NCBI GenBank assembly: GCA_963676635.1
Contig: OY781105.1
Coordinates: 3,720,001-3,784,000, forward strand
Origin: GCA-002708315 sp963676635
GTDB lineage: Bacteria > Bacteroidota > Bacteroidia > Bacteroidales > F082
Direction: 5' to 3'
DNA: 64,000 bases
Shown here: in pieces, positions 1 through 7,905 of the stretch
Numbering within the stretch: the first letter of the stretch is position 1
Layout: each line of letters starts with the position of its first letter
Notes under the pieces: generated by a model
The model's database searches: none
The model's input: the letters and a program-made list of their open reading frames with translations, nothing else
Told to the model about the DNA's origin: nothing
Translations under genes and position numbers: made by a program

Positions 1-976
1 ATACTTCACAAGCCCACTCATTACCAGGAGCTTCGAAGTGTTGTAGGTTGATATAACCACCATATCCTGAAGGGATAAAGTAATCAACGTTGATAGCGTA
101 AGCACCAGATGTTTTGTTACCAAGTAGTAACAACTGGTCATTTGTACCACTTATAAAACATGATTGTGTTGGACTTGCAGATTCTTCATCACTAATAAGT
201 CCATCTTCTGCAGAACCAGGGCTGTCTGACCATGTAGTCCAGTAACCTGTTTCATCACTTTCAGCCAGATGAGTGCCAACAGTATAGCTTTCCATATCAT
301 CCTGGAAGAGATATTCGTAACCAGCATTTACAGAAACGCCGTCAATACCTGCGAGGTCACCATCATTACCAACATATTGCCATGCCAGCATAAATTCAGC
401 ATCAGCATAATCTGAAATGTCAATTGATACAAAATTCCATGCCCAGTCAGCGGCAGGGTCAATTACATCAGCTGCATTCCATAACTCTGTCCATGTGCTG
501 CCACCATCATCACTGATATGACATTTTAGAGTTGCATTTGCAATCCATGGACCACTAACACCAGCATAAAATTCCAGTGTTAAAGGAACTTCACCCATAG
601 CATCAATAGCTGGTGAGTACAACCACTCATCCTGATCAGCTGTTACCCAAGGTACCATCGCGGAGAATAGACTGTTAGGGTCGATTGTGTTGAAGTCGTT
701 TTCTTCTGGATTTGTTTGAATCCAGGTGTTGTCAGGATTAAAGATGTCCTGTGTCCAGTCAGCTGGTGGAAATTCACCTTCAATATCAAATCCTTCTTCA
801 AGAAATGTTGTTCTTAATGCATCAACCTGATTGTGATTAGCGACAACATTTACCGGAGTTCCGGCTTTTAGACCTAAGGTCTGTGCTTTTGTCATTACTG
901 TGTTTTGCGCCATTCCGGTGCTAAACATAAACACTGTTATAACAAATAAAGCTGTTAAGCGTGTAAAATGTTTCAT
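1..976 (-). CDS. Secreted adhesin-like protein, choice-of-anchor J type domains (3' end outside window)
   Basis: The minus strand is open from an ATG at 976 to the left edge, so about 325 residues of the N-terminal part are visible. A signal peptide of about 23 residues ends in MFSTGMAQ. After it comes a beta-rich region with the wording of choice-of-anchor J / cleaved-adhesin modules: PPADWTQDIFNPDNTW, then a closing stretch DWAWNFVSIDISDYADAEF. A second module opens with YLFQDDMESYTVG. Such modules are common in large exported Bacteroidota proteins, often T9SS cargo; the C-terminal sorting domain would lie outside the window and is not seen. It lies 103 bp downstream of the transporter gene on the same strand. 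The substrate is unknown. Confidence 0.85.
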   Translation of the reverse strand, partial: MKHFTRLTALFVITVFMFSTGMAQNTVMTKAQTLGLKAGTPVNVVANHNQVDALRTTFLEEGFDIEGEFPPADWTQDIFNPDNTWIQTNPEENDFNTIDPNSLFSAMVPWVTADQDEWLYSPAIDAMGEVPLTLEFYAGVSGPWIANATLKCHISDDGGSTWTELWNAADVIDPAADWAWNFVSIDISDYADAEFMLAWQYVGNDGDLAGIDGVSVNAGYEYLFQDDMESYTVGTHLAESDETGYWTTWSDSPGSAEDGLISDEESASPTQSCFISGTNDQLLLLGNKTSGAYAINVDYFIPSGYGGYINLQHFEAPGNEWACEV

Positions 977-1079
977 AATAATAAATAGATTAAGTTATAA
1001 TAATTCCAGATAAGCAACAAATCTAAGAAAAAAAACAAGCCCTAACACCTTTATTGATAACTTTTTTGCAGGATTGTAT

Positions 1080-2525
1080 TTAATCTTTGTTAATATGTGG
1101 TGTTTTGTTTACAAGAAAACGGTTGTACAATAACAGGCAAAGTGCTGAAAATAAACCTATAGATAGAACTATTATCCATATGTTGGACGGTGAATAGTAT
1201 GTCCATAAATAGTTTGTAAGTTCGTGTGGGGTCATGTGTAATTGGCGGGCTGCTTCATTGAATGTTTCACTTTGGGTGAGATTGTCTGATAGTTCAATAC
1301 CCCTTGAGCTTAGCTCTTTCTTTAATAATGTATTCTTATCACTTATCGATTGGTACACGCTTCCGGAAATAGCTCCTGCCATGATACTTCCGAAGAATAC
1401 TGGCAGAAATGAATATCCCATGTACAGTGCTTTTTTCTCGGTGGAGGCTATCTTGCCTATGTATTCTGTTATTTTTGGTGATGCTGCCATTTCTCCTATT
1501 GAGAATATAAACATGGCTGCTATGGTAAATATCACATTCTGCGTAAGCAATGTTAAAGCCATGCCTATTGATGCTATTATAAATCCTGACAGCATTGAGT
1601 CGAGGGCTTTCTTTTTCATTACTATTGTTGATACAATTACTTGAAAGAGAATGATGAACATTGCATCGAAGTTGGTGATGAATTCTGATTCCATTTGACC
1701 GTCATGACCATAATTTTCGGCAATAAACGGGATGTTCATATGGAAGAAATTGTACACTGTTGATGTGTCAACCCATTGGGCTATAAAAACCGGAAGAGTA
1801 TAAAACAGCTGGTAGTACATTGTCCAGAATCCTGCTACTATTATTAGAAATATCATAAACTTCCAGTCTGTAAACACCTTTGCAATATTGGTTGCAACAT
1901 TTTTTAATGCTAACGATAATGTTTCTGATTTTACAGTTCTTTCGGGCTCTTTGTAGAAGAACAATAATATATAGTTAATAATAAAAAATGCTGCACTTAT
2001 GTAGAACACAAATTCGTATTGATTTTTATACAGGAGTGTGATAAGCGGGCCGGCAAATGCTCCTATGTTTACCATCATGTAAAATATACCAAAGCCTATG
2101 GAGGATGTTTCATTGTTTGTTGTTTTGGCGACAGTGGCCGATATTATGGGTTTAAACAGTGCGGCACCTACGGCAAGATAGAGGTACATTATGAAAACTC
2201 CTGTGAATGTATTGAACATGGGGAACAGCAGGAATGCTGATATGTAAATGCCAAACGATACCGACAGCACTCTTTTATAACCGTATTTATCAGCAATTGC
2301 TCCTGTTATTACCGGCAGGAAATACAGTATTGCGGTACCAATACCCATTATCATTCCTTTTTCTGATTGAGAAAACTCCAGTCCGCCTTTATCAGTCGAC
2401 TGTGTCAGGTAGTTTGCAAAAAGCATGAAAAACCCGTACCATGCCCATCTTTCGAACAATTCGATTGTGTTTGCAATCCAGAATGTCCGGGGGAATTTTT
2501 TTATTGTGGTGTTAAATCTATTCAT
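1080..2525 (-). CDS. POT/PTR-family proton-coupled oligopeptide transporter (MFS)
   Basis: 481 residues with about 12 predicted membrane helices. Helix 1 carries the POT-family ExxER motif (E22, E25, R26 in IELFERWAWYG), which in characterised family members couples proton and peptide binding. The loop GAIADKYGYKR matches the MFS signature between helices 2 and 3. A long hydrophilic stretch near residue 400 precedes the last helix. The ATG at 2525 overlaps the stop of the upstream helix-hairpin-helix gene by 8 bp, so it is very probably translated as the third gene of an operon with a Na+/alanine symporter. This suggests co-expressed uptake of peptides and amino acids. Family assignment is firm; di- or tripeptide specificity is inferred. 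Confidence 0.9.
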   Translation of the reverse strand: MNRFNTTIKKFPRTFWIANTIELFERWAWYGFFMLFANYLTQSTDKGGLEFSQSEKGMIMGIGTAILYFLPVITGAIADKYGYKRVLSVSFGIYISAFLLFPMFNTFTGVFIMYLYLAVGAALFKPIISATVAKTTNNETSSIGFGIFYMMVNIGAFAGPLITLLYKNQYEFVFYISAAFFIINYILLFFYKEPERTVKSETLSLALKNVATNIAKVFTDWKFMIFLIIVAGFWTMYYQLFYTLPVFIAQWVDTSTVYNFFHMNIPFIAENYGHDGQMESEFITNFDAMFIILFQVIVSTIVMKKKALDSMLSGFIIASIGMALTLLTQNVIFTIAAMFIFSIGEMAASPKITEYIGKIASTEKKALYMGYSFLPVFFGSIMAGAISGSVYQSISDKNTLLKKELSSRGIELSDNLTQSETFNEAARQLHMTPHELTNYLWTYYSPSNIWIIVLSIGLFSALCLLLYNRFLVNKTPHINKD

Positions 2526-3456
2526 AATATTCTGTATCCTTTATGACAACATATGGCTTTATCCGGTTGTACACGGAGTCGTTAACAGTTGCAGAAATTT
2601 CATGGTAGTTTCTAAAGCCATTTTTCTTGTTTCTGGTATTAATTATGCTTTGGGTTGTCTTGTAATCGAAATACGGATGGGAGAGGAGTTCAGAGAATGT
2701 GACATTATTTATGTGTATTTTGTTTATTCCGGAGCTGTTGGCTGTCAGATATGGCTCAATTCTGGCAAAGTAGCTTTCTGTCATGCCATATACTTCTTTA
2801 ATCTGTTCTGGTTTATGAAATCCTCCCAGTAAATTACGGTAGGCCACAGTTCTGGCGGCTATGGCGGGTATTATAAATAGATTATCCACCAGTTGAGCTG
2901 AGTCGGCAGTGCTGATGTTTGTTACTTTATATGCTTTTTTGTAATTGCGTTTGGTTGATTTGTTGTTGTTTTCTGCTGCCTTTTCAGGGATGTAAATATA
3001 TGGTTCAATTATTTTATATTCAGCGTTTGAGATAGTATACATCTTTTTAACATCTGCTTTGCTGCGAAACTGTCCGCCTTTGGCTTTATAATTCATTATT
3101 GTTCTAACCTGGCCCTTTGTAAATCCCATTTCAATCCATTTTTCTTCCGAAAGGTTATTGGGATTAAATCTAAAGGGATTAAGCTTCTGTTTTGGTGTTT
3201 CTTTTTTTGTTTTAGTTTTGTTTTTAAGTCGTGCAATATTAATGGAGTCATCAATACGAGTTTGTTTTGCCAGAAATGCTTCCATTTCTTTTTTGTCTTT
3301 TTCAGTGATTGTATGAATCTCATTATTTAAAAAAGGGTATAAAAATCTTAATCCGATTAGTAGGGCAATAATAATCAGTAATATAACAATTCCTTTTTGC
3401 TCAGTTTTGTTGAACTTAAGGAAAGTATCAAAGGTTTTAAGACGGCGCCAAGCCAT
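2518..3456 (-). CDS. Membrane-anchored helix-hairpin-helix (ComEA-like) protein
   Basis: 312 residues. One membrane helix lies at about 20-42 (GIVILLIIIALLIGLRFLYPF), followed by a charged linker of about 60 residues and then three helix-hairpin-helix units at about 104-150, 183-237 and 249-303. Each unit shows the ComEA pattern in which a hairpin is followed by a GxF/GGF turn (KAKGGQFRS, LLGGFHKP, NKKNGFRN). HhH units bind DNA backbone non-specifically, and ComEA is a DNA-uptake receptor, but the topology and role here are inferred. The gene overlaps the symporter gene upstream by 1 bp and the transporter gene downstream by 8 bp, so it is translationally coupled between two nutrient transporters. 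Confidence 0.85.
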   Translation of the reverse strand: MAWRRLKTFDTFLKFNKTEQKGIVILLIIIALLIGLRFLYPFLNNEIHTITEKDKKEMEAFLAKQTRIDDSINIARLKNKTKTKKETPKQKLNPFRFNPNNLSEEKWIEMGFTKGQVRTIMNYKAKGGQFRSKADVKKMYTISNAEYKIIEPYIYIPEKAAENNNKSTKRNYKKAYKVTNISTADSAQLVDNLFIIPAIAARTVAYRNLLGGFHKPEQIKEVYGMTESYFARIEPYLTANSSGINKIHINNVTFSELLSHPYFDYKTTQSIINTRNKKNGFRNYHEISATVNDSVYNRIKPYVVIKDTEYYE

Positions 3457-5123
3457 TATTTATATCGTTTTATTTCTCCTTTTTTGAGTTTAGTCCAATA
3501 AATATTTAAATCATTTTTTATTTCAGGTAATAATATGAGTAATCCGATAATATTAGGAAAGGCCATTGACAGTATCATCATATCTGAGAAATCAATAACA
3601 GAGCCCAGATTCGACGATGACCCTACAACAACGAAGGCAAGAAATATAGCAAAGTAAACATATTTTATTGATTTTCTATTGCCAAATAATTTTGCAAATA
3701 TTTTTCCAAACAAGTAGTCAAAACCTTTAAGTCCGTAGTATGACCATGAAATCATTGTAGAAAACGCGAACAAAAATATCGCAATCATAAGTAGGTACGG
3801 GAACCATGAGAACACTTTTGAGAATGCTTCTGATGTAAGCTGAGCACCTTCATATCCCATAGGATTTTCATATGTTCCGGTAAATATTAGCACAAGAGCA
3901 GTTAGTGTACATATTACAACTGTGTCAACAAAAGGCTCAAGCAGCGACACAAACCCTTCGGTAATGGGAGTGTCTGTTTTAACTGCTGAATGGGCAATAG
4001 GTGCTGATCCCACTCCTGCTTCATTGGAGAAGGCTGCACGCTGAAATCCTACAATTAGAACACCAATAATACCGCCTTTCATTGCATCAGCCCCGAAAGC
4101 ACCATCAATAATCAGTTTGAACGCATCGCCAGTATGTTGTATGTTCATTATTATGATAATAAGCGCTACAATCACATACATGGCAGCCATAAAGGGAACA
4201 ATTTTATCTGTTACTTTGGCAATACTTTTAATGCCTCCTATAATAACAACGCCAACCAGTACAGCAAGGATTACTCCAAACCAGAACCCCTGATCTGCAA
4301 TATCGGGAATCAGATACGACAACTGTGAGAATGCCTGGTTTGCCTGGAACATATTGCCGCCTCCTAATGAGCCGCCTATTACCAGAAAGGCAAATATTAC
4401 AGATAGTACAATTCCCAGCCATTTTAATCCTTTTTTCTCAAGACCATAGCGCAGGTAGTACATTGGGCCTCCGCTTACTACTCCATCTTTGTCAATTTTT
4501 CGGTATTTAACACCCAGCGTACATTCAACGAATTTTGACGACATACCAAGTATCCCTGCTATGATCATCCAAAATGTAGCTCCGGGCCCGCCTATTGATA
4601 TGGCAATTGCTACACCTGCAATGTTCCCAAGCCCAACGGTTGCCGATAGTGCTGTGGTAAGAGCTTGAAAGTGGGACACCTCTCCTTTGTGTTTCGGATT
4701 GTCGTATATTCCTCTTACCAGATTTATTGAATGTTTAAATCCCCTTACATTAATGAACTTTAGAAATAATGTGAATGTTACTGCCCCGAATATCAGCCAA
4801 AATACTACTAAAGGAATATTGGCCTTTTGTGTTTTGCCGTTTGGCTTTATTACTGGATTACCATTGTCATCATATACCACCGGATCATAAATGCCAATAT
4901 ATTCAAAGGGATCCCAAAATAGTACGCTTTCCAGCCAGTCAACCGCATTGGTAAAGCTCTTATCTATTTTTTCACTTACTGATAGATTGGTTCCTTCATA
5001 ATGTTTTTCAACTGCTATACCTTGTTGCGTTATAAATAAGGTATCCTGATTATTGTCAGCATAAGCAAAGTTAATCGCTGAAAATAATAATAATAATAAT
5101 ACGGGGACAAGTTTTTTAATCAT
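3456..5123 (-). CDS. Sodium:alanine symporter, AGCS family
   Basis: 555 residues. An N-terminal signal-like helix is followed by a soluble extension of about 75 residues (WLESVLFWDPFEYIGIYDP) not present in the minimal family. Then come about ten membrane helices with AGCS landmarks TVGLGNIAGVAIAISIGGPG and SGGPMYYLRYGL. The family co-transports alanine or glycine with Na+ across the inner membrane. It is the first gene of a three-gene minus-strand operon, and its stop overlaps the next ATG by 1 bp. A TATACTTG element lies about 66 bp upstream. The function of the N-terminal extension is unknown. Confidence 0.92.
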   Translation of the reverse strand: MIKKLVPVLLLLLFSAINFAYADNNQDTLFITQQGIAVEKHYEGTNLSVSEKIDKSFTNAVDWLESVLFWDPFEYIGIYDPVVYDDNGNPVIKPNGKTQKANIPLVVFWLIFGAVTFTLFLKFINVRGFKHSINLVRGIYDNPKHKGEVSHFQALTTALSATVGLGNIAGVAIAISIGGPGATFWMIIAGILGMSSKFVECTLGVKYRKIDKDGVVSGGPMYYLRYGLEKKGLKWLGIVLSVIFAFLVIGGSLGGGNMFQANQAFSQLSYLIPDIADQGFWFGVILAVLVGVVIIGGIKSIAKVTDKIVPFMAAMYVIVALIIIIMNIQHTGDAFKLIIDGAFGADAMKGGIIGVLIVGFQRAAFSNEAGVGSAPIAHSAVKTDTPITEGFVSLLEPFVDTVVICTLTALVLIFTGTYENPMGYEGAQLTSEAFSKVFSWFPYLLMIAIFLFAFSTMISWSYYGLKGFDYLFGKIFAKLFGNRKSIKYVYFAIFLAFVVVGSSSNLGSVIDFSDMMILSMAFPNIIGLLILLPEIKNDLNIYWTKLKKGEIKRYK

Positions 5124-5188
5124 GGTATTTGTTAATCATTTTTTTTACTGAAATGATATATAAGCAGTAATATGATCTCAATTTTGTG

Positions 5189-5196
5189 CAAGTATA
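5189..5196 (-). promoter_or_regulatory. Candidate -7 element of the symporter operon
   Basis: On the minus strand this reads TATACTTG, one base off the Bacteroidota TAnnTTTG element, 66 bp upstream of the symporter ATG. No clear -33 TTTG was found. Motif evidence only. Confidence 0.35.
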
Positions 5197-5420
5197 AGAA
5201 AAATGAAGATTAAGTTAACAAGTTGTTAACAAAAACATGAGAATTGGTAGTTATTGTGAAAGAGCCGCAAGGCAATGAAGCCGTACTGAATTAACAGCTT
5301 GATTTGTTTTGTAAGCTTGCGGAAAGCCATCAGGTTCTTACTTGTTTATTCTCTTATGTTGATATTTTGTAAGATTGAAAATGACATCACGGGGTGGTAT
5401 CCGGGACTTTACTCCTTTGT

Positions 5421-5590
5421 GTTTTCATACCTATGAAAACCAATTATGATACGTATGAAACGAGTAACGACACAAGAGGAAACGAGCAACGACACAAGAG
5501 GAAATGAGTAACGACACAGGAGGAAATGACCAATGACACAGGAGGAAATGTGTAGGATCACAAATGAAATCAAGTGTTTTCTCAAGTGAT
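5421..5590. repeat. 22-bp tandem array with flanking hairpin in the spacer before the GT4 gene
   Basis: The 754-bp gap 5124-5877 holds no convincing gene. It contains a hairpin with 9-bp arms (GTTTTCATA / TATGAAAAC, 5421-5440). Then come four 22-bp units at 5460-5481, 5482-5503, 5504-5525 and 5526-5547, sharing a core GAGTAACGACACAAGAGGAA with few changes, and a degenerate fifth unit to 5569. The array is followed by GTGTTTTCTCAAGTGA at about 5575-5590, a 16-mer also found after the array near 52.5 kb. A period of 22 is not a multiple of three, so the array is not coding. The rest of the gap is AT-rich with nothing recognised. Confidence 0.85.
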
Positions 5591-5877
5591 AATAATCAGA
5601 TAGATATTTAGCAGGAGTTGAGATGTGTTAATAAGGAACTATAAATTTATCCTGACGATTGTTTTTATCATTGTTTCAAATGTTGTAATTTTACAGCACT
5701 TAGCGTACTTATAAATCTTTAAATAAAATACAATGCTTGTTGTTGTTCTTACTTACAATAACGGGTAATATAAGTTCATGCCGGAGGTGGTGATTAACGG
5801 ATTTCTGCAATCAATCATTACATATTATTAATTACAGACGGGCTTTATGGACGGACACTAATTTAACAACTAAAAAA

Positions 5878-7026
5878 ATGAATATTGCTATAATATTACT
5901 AAACAGAGGCAGAGGCAGTGGTGAAGTTGCCAGGGCACATGTCAGACATCTGCTGGTTATGGGTCATAAGGTTTATTTTCTTTTTGCCGGGAATAATAAC
6001 GAAATAGAAGGGGCTGTTAATATTGATGTGAAGCTTCACAGCGATATTACTCCTGTTCATGAATATTTACCATCAGCAGGAAACAAACAAAGACAAGTTG
6101 CTTCAATGGGCCATCAGGAGATGATGAAATATGTTGAAGATTACAAAAAAGCGGTTGTGCAAATTGTTGACGATGTTGATGTTTTTATTACGCATCATGT
6201 TAATTTAAATACGCTGGCTGTTAGTGAGATTGCATTGGATAATAATGTGCCTTATATTGTATTTGCTCATGGTACAGGAATTGAATCACGTATTAAGGGA
6301 CTTTGGGATGATGCAAACTGGAATTTGATTGCACAGGCTGTGGAGAGTGCCCATGGGTTAATTGTGACTACAAAATATGTGAAGAACAGTCTTATATTAC
6401 CTCTTTTGAATATTCCTGAAGAAAAGTTTCTGATACTCCCGTGCGGTGTTAATCTTCAGAAATTTAGTCCGCAAAACACTGATAATATTAGGGCTAAGTA
6501 TAACCTACCTGAAGAGTATGTGATATGTCCGGGTGCTCTTACATTCTCCAAAGGTCCACAGAATGTGGTTGAAGCTTCAAAGGAGTACTATGACATTGCA
6601 CCTACAGTATTTATAGGTGAAGGCGATATGCATAAGGAGTTGGAAGACAGTATTGAGGACAGGGGTGTGTTTCTTGGGTATGTTTCTTCAGAAGATAAGG
6701 CTCAGCTTATCAATGCGGCTACATTACTGGTGGCAGCACCGGAAAAAGAGGAACATTTTGGAATTATCTATGCTGAAGGTCTTGCCGGGGGTACCCCTTG
6801 TGTTGCTTATAAAGGTGGAGGAGTTGATTCAATAGTTACTCCCATGGAAGGCATTCTTACCGAAAGAAATCCGGGTAGTCTGGGTAAAAAAGTGAAGTTT
6901 CTTTTGCTAAATTCCGGACAAAGACGACAGATGTCTGCATCATGTCGTGCACGTGCTGAGTCTCACTTTGACTATAACAATCTTGTGAAGAAGCTGTACA
7001 ACTGGATAGAGAATATCATTCAGTAG
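5878..7026 (+). CDS. Glycosyltransferase family 4 (GT-B fold)
   Basis: 382 residues with the two-Rossmann layout of GT4 enzymes and no signal peptide or membrane helix, so it should be cytosolic or peripherally membrane-associated. The N-terminal domain has FAHGTGIES in the acceptor-side region. The C-terminal nucleotide-sugar domain begins near residue 205 (EEYVICPGALTFSKGP) and carries the E-x7-E element in EEHFGIIYAEGLAGGTPCVA, typical of retaining GT4 enzymes. Donor and acceptor cannot be read from sequence. It stands alone: the gene upstream is divergent behind 754 bp of repeats, and the next gene converges on it 8 bp away. Confidence 0.9.
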   Translation: MNIAIILLNRGRGSGEVARAHVRHLLVMGHKVYFLFAGNNNEIEGAVNIDVKLHSDITPVHEYLPSAGNKQRQVASMGHQEMMKYVEDYKKAVVQIVDDVDVFITHHVNLNTLAVSEIALDNNVPYIVFAHGTGIESRIKGLWDDANWNLIAQAVESAHGLIVTTKYVKNSLILPLLNIPEEKFLILPCGVNLQKFSPQNTDNIRAKYNLPEEYVICPGALTFSKGPQNVVEASKEYYDIAPTVFIGEGDMHKELEDSIEDRGVFLGYVSSEDKAQLINAATLLVAAPEKEEHFGIIYAEGLAGGTPCVAYKGGGVDSIVTPMEGILTERNPGSLGKKVKFLLLNSGQRRQMSASCRARAESHFDYNNLVKKLYNWIENIIQ

Positions 7027-7034
7027 GTACAGTG

Positions 7035-7706
7035 TTATTCTCCAAAGGTACCTTTCGCAATAAATATCGGTGTAATAGTGTATTTCAGCTCGTCTGATAG
7101 AACAGCAGGATGTCTGTCGATGGCATAAGCAGCAGATTGTGTGTCAGTAGCATCCATAATAAGAACACTTCCGTTCTCCATTTCACTACCCAGCCATCCA
7201 TGCACAATCAGCTTATGATCGATGTTATCAAGATCTCCCATAAACAAACGGTTAGTGTAGTTTATTTTATTAATGTCAAACTCAACATCTTTATTTGGGG
7301 TAAGTCGTACCATCTGGTAAGTTACCATATCATAAGGCTTTTCAGCGCCGGGTAATATGCCATTTGTGATAGTAAACGGATAAACCTCAACAACAAATCT
7401 GCTGGCAGCAATTGCAGGGTCTGTCTGTAGTATTTCTTTGGCCTTTTCAATGCTTTCAGTCTGTAAAATTAAAATACCACCACCACCATCAAGCGGACCT
7501 GCAGCTCTCATAATACCTTCATTACTTAGTCTGGTAATGTTTTCCAGATGTTCTTCCTGTAATTTGTTTATCTTTTTCTTACTTATTTGTTCCTTATCAG
7601 GATTAGTGTTAAGAAACACAAAGAAAAGATCTTTGTTGGATTGCGCAAATCCCAATGTTGAAATTAATAAGCCAGCTAATAATAATAGTGTTACCCGTTT
7701 CTTCAT
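7035..7706 (-). CDS. Exported protein with two YciI-like (dimeric alpha-beta barrel) domains
   Basis: The ATG at 7706 gives 223 residues beginning MKKRVTLLLLAGLLISTLGFAQ, a good signal peptide; an in-frame start further upstream (7775) would bury it and is not preferred. Two successive units of about 90 residues follow, each resembling YCII-type ferredoxin-like folds. The first contains NKLQEEHLENITRLSNEG, then DPAIAASRFVVEVYPF; the second contains HKLIVHGWLGSEMENG, then DRHPAVLSDELKYTITP. The spacing of the histidine, the G-rich loop and the final P-x-hydrophobic strand matches YciI proteins, whose cytosolic members bind small molecules. An exported tandem form is unusual. Biochemical role unknown. 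Confidence 0.75.
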   Translation of the reverse strand: MKKRVTLLLLAGLLISTLGFAQSNKDLFFVFLNTNPDKEQISKKKINKLQEEHLENITRLSNEGIMRAAGPLDGGGGILILQTESIEKAKEILQTDPAIAASRFVVEVYPFTITNGILPGAEKPYDMVTYQMVRLTPNKDVEFDINKINYTNRLFMGDLDNIDHKLIVHGWLGSEMENGSVLIMDATDTQSAAYAIDRHPAVLSDELKYTITPIFIAKGTFGE

Positions 7707-7905
7707 TTTACTGTGTTTAATTGTGTGGTAAAGATAATAATAAACATATAATAATAAACATCGGTAATTTAACAATTATAAGTAAGCACAATATTGAGTA
7801 AATTACTGCATGTTTTGTTTAGGGCAAAAACAAAATTTGAACAATAGGGCTGTATCATGGTAAATAGCCCGTACTATATAATATAAGGAATATAACAGAT
7901 AATGA

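Noticed and set aside
2425..2832. 135-codon plus-strand frame opposite the transporter and HhH genes
   Set aside because: It is antisense to two genes with clear family motifs and is a shadow frame.
5460..5569. 22-bp tandem repeat as a mini-CRISPR or a coding repeat
   Set aside because: There are no unique spacers, and the unit length is not a multiple of three.
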